Positions 4,763 through 6,987 of a DNA stretch of 6,987 nucleotides are shown in pieces (the stretch's first letter is position 1; each line of letters begins with the position of its first letter). Source of the DNA: Gemmatimonadota bacterium (GTDB lineage: Bacteria > Latescibacterota > UBA2968 > UBA8231); assembly GCA_009845645.1 (NCBI GenBank), contig VXZF01000556.1, positions 1 through 6,987 of the forward strand, read 5' to 3'. A program made the translations under genes and the position numbers. Under the pieces are notes generated by a model that saw only the letters and a list, made by a program, of their open reading frames with translations, searched no databases and was not told the origin of the DNA.

Positions 4763-5733
4763 TGACTATCGCGCTAGTTGACATCGCCCTGATGACGTTC
4801 CTCGCCATCATCGCCGTGGCCATTACCCAGGTGCGGGATCTTTTTGCCGCGGTAGTGCTCACCGGCATCTTCAGCCTCCTTTCGGCCTGTATCTTTACCT
4901 CGCTCGACGCGGTCGATGTGGCTTTCACCGAAGCGGCGGTGGGTGCTGGCTTGGCGACGGTTCTCTTCTTGGCCGCGCTCTCCTTGACCGGGCCTAGAGA
5001 AAAAACCCAACCCCATCACTCTTGGAGCGGCCTCTGCGTCTGCCTCCTGACCGGCGGTGCGCTCATCTATGGTACGCTGGATATGCCGCACTTGGGCGAT
5101 CCCAACGCTCCGGTCCACCAGCACGTGGCCCCCCGCTACATTGCCGAGTCTCCCGAAGAAATTGGCATACCCAACATGGTCACCTCCGTGTTGGCCAGCT
5201 ACCGGGGCTACGACACCTTGGGCGAGGTGACGGTGATCTTCACCGCTGGACTAGCAGTGTTGTTGCTGTTGCGCGGCAGCGGCACTAGGCTGGATGCGGT
5301 CGCCGACCAAGCGATGCGACACGCGATGATCCTCCGCGTCGTCTCCAAGCTCTTCATCCCGCTGATTCTGCTCTTTGCCCTGTACGTGCAGTTCCACGGA
5401 GACTTCGGTCCGGGTGGCGGGTTCCAAGCGGGCGTGATCTTTGCCGCGGCCTTTATTCTGTACGCCTTGATCTACGGGGTCGAGGAGGCGCGCCGGGTGG
5501 CCCCTGCTGGCCGCGTCCAAGTCTTTTTTGCTTTGGGGCTCCTGCTCTACATCGGCACTGGCTTGGCCTGCCTGTTGGCCGGGGGCAATTTCCTCGAATA
5601 CAAGGTGCTGGCCAGCGATCCCACCTACGGCGAGCACTATGGCATTTTGCTGATTGAGCTAGGGGTTGGCATTACCGTGGCCGCGGTCGTAATCAGCATC
5701 TTCTGCCACTTCGCCAGCCGGGAGCGGCCATGA
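4762..5733 (+). CDS. mrpB: Fused MrpA C-terminal domains (DUF4040/MbhD + MbhE-like) and MrpB
   Basis: A 323-residue membrane protein joining three parts. Residues about 1-76 match the DUF4040/MbhD module (LTGIFSLLSACIFTSLDA, then DVAFTEAAVGAGLATVLF with conserved Glu57). Residues about 85-172 resemble MbhE, the end of MrpA: a helix, a polar loop, then NMVTSVLASYRGYDTLGEVT and a hydrophobic stretch. Residues about 185-323 are MrpB/MnhB (SKLFIPLILLFALYVQFHGD, FGPGGGFQAGV and the GGNFLEY segment). In Bacillus the first two parts are the tail of the large MrpA subunit; in archaeal Mbh they are separate genes, mbhD and mbhE. They are thought to carry part of the sodium path. The start is GTG at 4762, overlapping the mrpG stop, behind GGGGAGG. 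The upstream continuation of this frame overlaps mrpG and is not coding. The stop overlaps mrpC by 4 bases (ATGA). Confidence 0.92.
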   Translation: MTIALVDIALMTFLAIIAVAITQVRDLFAAVVLTGIFSLLSACIFTSLDAVDVAFTEAAVGAGLATVLFLAALSLTGPREKTQPHHSWSGLCVCLLTGGALIYGTLDMPHLGDPNAPVHQHVAPRYIAESPEEIGIPNMVTSVLASYRGYDTLGEVTVIFTAGLAVLLLLRGSGTRLDAVADQAMRHAMILRVVSKLFIPLILLFALYVQFHGDFGPGGGFQAGVIFAAAFILYALIYGVEEARRVAPAGRVQVFFALGLLLYIGTGLACLLAGGNFLEYKVLASDPTYGEHYGILLIELGVGITVAAVVISIFCHFASRERP

Positions 5734-6086
5734 GTTCGTTCCTCGGTCTGTACAACTACTGGATCGTCATTTTCCTGATGATGGCTGGTTTCTACAACGT
5801 TATTGCCCGCGGCAATCTGATCCGGAAGCTGGTCGGCCTCAATATCTTCCAGACCTCGGTTTTTTTGCTCTACATTAGCATGGGCAAAGTCGAGGGGGGA
5901 ACCGCGCCCATCCTCGCCGAAGGCGTGACCACGTACTCCAACCCACTGCCCCACGTCCTCATTCTCACCGCCATTGTCGTGGGTATCGCCACTACCGCTG
6001 TAGGATTGGCGCTGGTAGTGCGCATCCGCGCGGCCTACGGGACTATCGAAGAAGACGAGATCCAACGCCGGGAAGAGGGGCCGTGA
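5730..6086 (+). CDS. mrpC: Mrp/Mnh cation:proton antiporter subunit C (NuoK-like)
   Basis: A 118-residue, three-helix homologue of complex I subunit NuoK. Helices lie at about 7-24, 32-50 and 74-98. The signature TAPILAEGVTTYSNPLPHVL (58-77) followed by ILTAIVVGIATTAVGLAL is diagnostic for MnhC/MrpC. In the complex it bridges the MrpB side and the MrpD-type antiporter subunit and contributes to the proton path across the membrane. The ATG at 5730 overlaps the previous stop by 4 bases (ATGA). The stop overlaps the mrpD GTG by 4 bases (GTGA). A GGGAGCGG just before the start can act as ribosome site. The charged C-terminal tail (IEEDEIQRREEGP) is cytoplasmic by analogy. Confidence 0.94.
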   Translation: MSSFLGLYNYWIVIFLMMAGFYNVIARGNLIRKLVGLNIFQTSVFLLYISMGKVEGGTAPILAEGVTTYSNPLPHVLILTAIVVGIATTAVGLALVVRIRAAYGTIEEDEIQRREEGP

Positions 6087-6987
6087 TCGCCGCCCATCTA
6101 CCCGCCCTGCAGATCGTCTTGCCGCTGGTCGCTGCACCGCTCTGCCTATTGCTGCGTCCGCGATACTTGCTATGGCCGTTCGTCGTGGCCGTTGGCTGGG
6201 GCACGCTGGCGCTGGCCGCGCTGCTGTTGCAGCATATCCTCTCCGACGGCCCCATCTCATACGCCTTGGGCGGCTGGAGTCCACCTTGGGGCATCGAGTT
6301 CCGGGTAGATGTCCTCAATGCGTATTTGATTCTACTGGTGGCACTGATCGGTGCCGTGGTGCTAACCTACGCACCGACGAGTGCGGCGCGCGAAATCGAG
6401 GCAGAGCGCCGCCCGTATTTCTGCGCGATCTTTTTGCTTTGTCTAGCTGGCTTGCTGGGCATTGCCATTACCGGCGATGCCTTTAACGTCTTCGTGTTTA
6501 TGGAAATCTCGTCGCTTTCGGCGTATGGGTTGATTAGTCTTGGCCGGGATCGCCGCGCCCTTATGGCGACGTATAACTACCTGATCTTGGGCACGATTGG
6601 CGCGACCTTTATCCTAATCGGCATCGGCCTGATGTACGCCATGACCGGCACTCTCAACATGGCCGATCTAGCCATCCGCATCAAATCCGTCGCCGACACC
6701 CGCACTATCCACGTGGCCTTTGCCTTTATAAGCGTTGGCTTCACCCTCAAGATGGCGCTTTTCCCGCTGCATATCTGGTTGCCCAACGCCTACACCTATG
6801 CACCTTCGGCCGTTACTGCCTTTATCGCGGCGACTGCGACCAAGATCGCAGCGTACGCCTTCCTGCGCTTTGTCTTCACGATTTTTGGCGCGGACTTTGC
6901 CTTTGGCACCATGCACCTCGATGTCCTGCTTTTGCCGCTGGTGCTGCTGGGCATTTTCATCGCCTCGGCCGTGGCTATCTACCAGAC
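6083..6987 (+). CDS. mrpD: Mrp/Mnh cation:proton antiporter subunit D (NuoM/N-like), truncated at the right edge
   Basis: Large proton-translocating subunit homologous to NuoL/M/N; 301 codons are present and the gene runs past base 6987, against about 490-500 residues for the family. It is highly hydrophobic with many helices. The key charged residues of the antiporter fold are in place: Glu141 (FVFMEISSLSAYGL), Lys223 (GFTLKMALFPLHIWLPNAYT), His230 in the same motif, and Lys254 (FIAATATKIAAYAF). Glu141, Lys223 and Lys254 appear to correspond to Bacillus MrpD Glu137, Lys219 and Lys250, part of the proton path. The GTG at 6083 overlaps the mrpC stop by 4 bases and has GAAGAGGGG just upstream. 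Annotation as MrpD rather than another NuoM-like subunit rests on the neighbouring E-F-G-B-C genes. Confidence 0.93.
   Translation, partial: MIAAHLPALQIVLPLVAAPLCLLLRPRYLLWPFVVAVGWGTLALAALLLQHILSDGPISYALGGWSPPWGIEFRVDVLNAYLILLVALIGAVVLTYAPTSAAREIEAERRPYFCAIFLLCLAGLLGIAITGDAFNVFVFMEISSLSAYGLISLGRDRRALMATYNYLILGTIGATFILIGIGLMYAMTGTLNMADLAIRIKSVADTRTIHVAFAFISVGFTLKMALFPLHIWLPNAYTYAPSAVTAFIAATATKIAAYAFLRFVFTIFGADFAFGTMHLDVLLLPLVLLGIFIASAVAIYQ

Overview
This window looks like ordinary chromosomal DNA from a GC-rich (roughly 60% by eye) free-living bacterium. Two gene blocks point away from each other across a 267-base intergenic region. I cannot place the organism from the sequence. The many-membered phytanoyl-CoA dioxygenase family and the unusual subunit order of the antiporter operon would suit an uncultured environmental lineage such as Latescibacterota, Poribacteria or a relative, but that is only a guess from general knowledge.

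Left block, minus strand (1-3429), in order of transcription: two adjacent phytanoyl-CoA dioxygenase-family (PhyH) Fe(II)/2-oxoglutarate oxygenases, 2686-3429 then 1797-2672; a LysR-type regulator, 849-1772; and the first 254 codons of seryl-tRNA synthetase, 1-764, which runs off the left edge. The gaps between the first three genes are about 13 and 24 bases, so they look like one transcription unit. serS follows after 84 bases that hold a weak terminator-like hairpin, and is probably separate. The downstream PhyH has the textbook HxD...H iron triad. The upstream one carries His-Met-His-Gly where HxD is expected, which is the most interesting chemistry here.

Intergenic region (3430-3696): its GC content is visibly lower than that of the flanking genes. 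It must hold the promoters of both blocks. It contains an imperfect hairpin, a small dyad and a weak candidate promoter for the PhyH genes. It also has an unexplained open frame that runs in phase into the antiporter operon.

Right block, plus strand (3697-6987): an Mrp/Mnh-type cation/proton antiporter operon in the order E-F-G-(A C-terminus+B)-C-D. Every junction overlaps by 1 or 4 bases and the D gene is cut by the right edge. The fourth gene fuses the C-terminal segments of MrpA (DUF4040 and MbhE-like) to MrpB. The order matches the antiporter module of archaeal membrane-bound hydrogenases (mbhA-H) rather than Bacillus mrpABCDEFG. These membrane proteins would together exchange Na+ for H+, for pH and salt homeostasis, unless further genes beyond the right edge link them to a redox module.

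I see no mobile element, CRISPR array, tRNA or rRNA. The best leads are the altered metal motif in the upstream PhyH protein and the architecture of the antiporter operon. I do not see a clearly new system.
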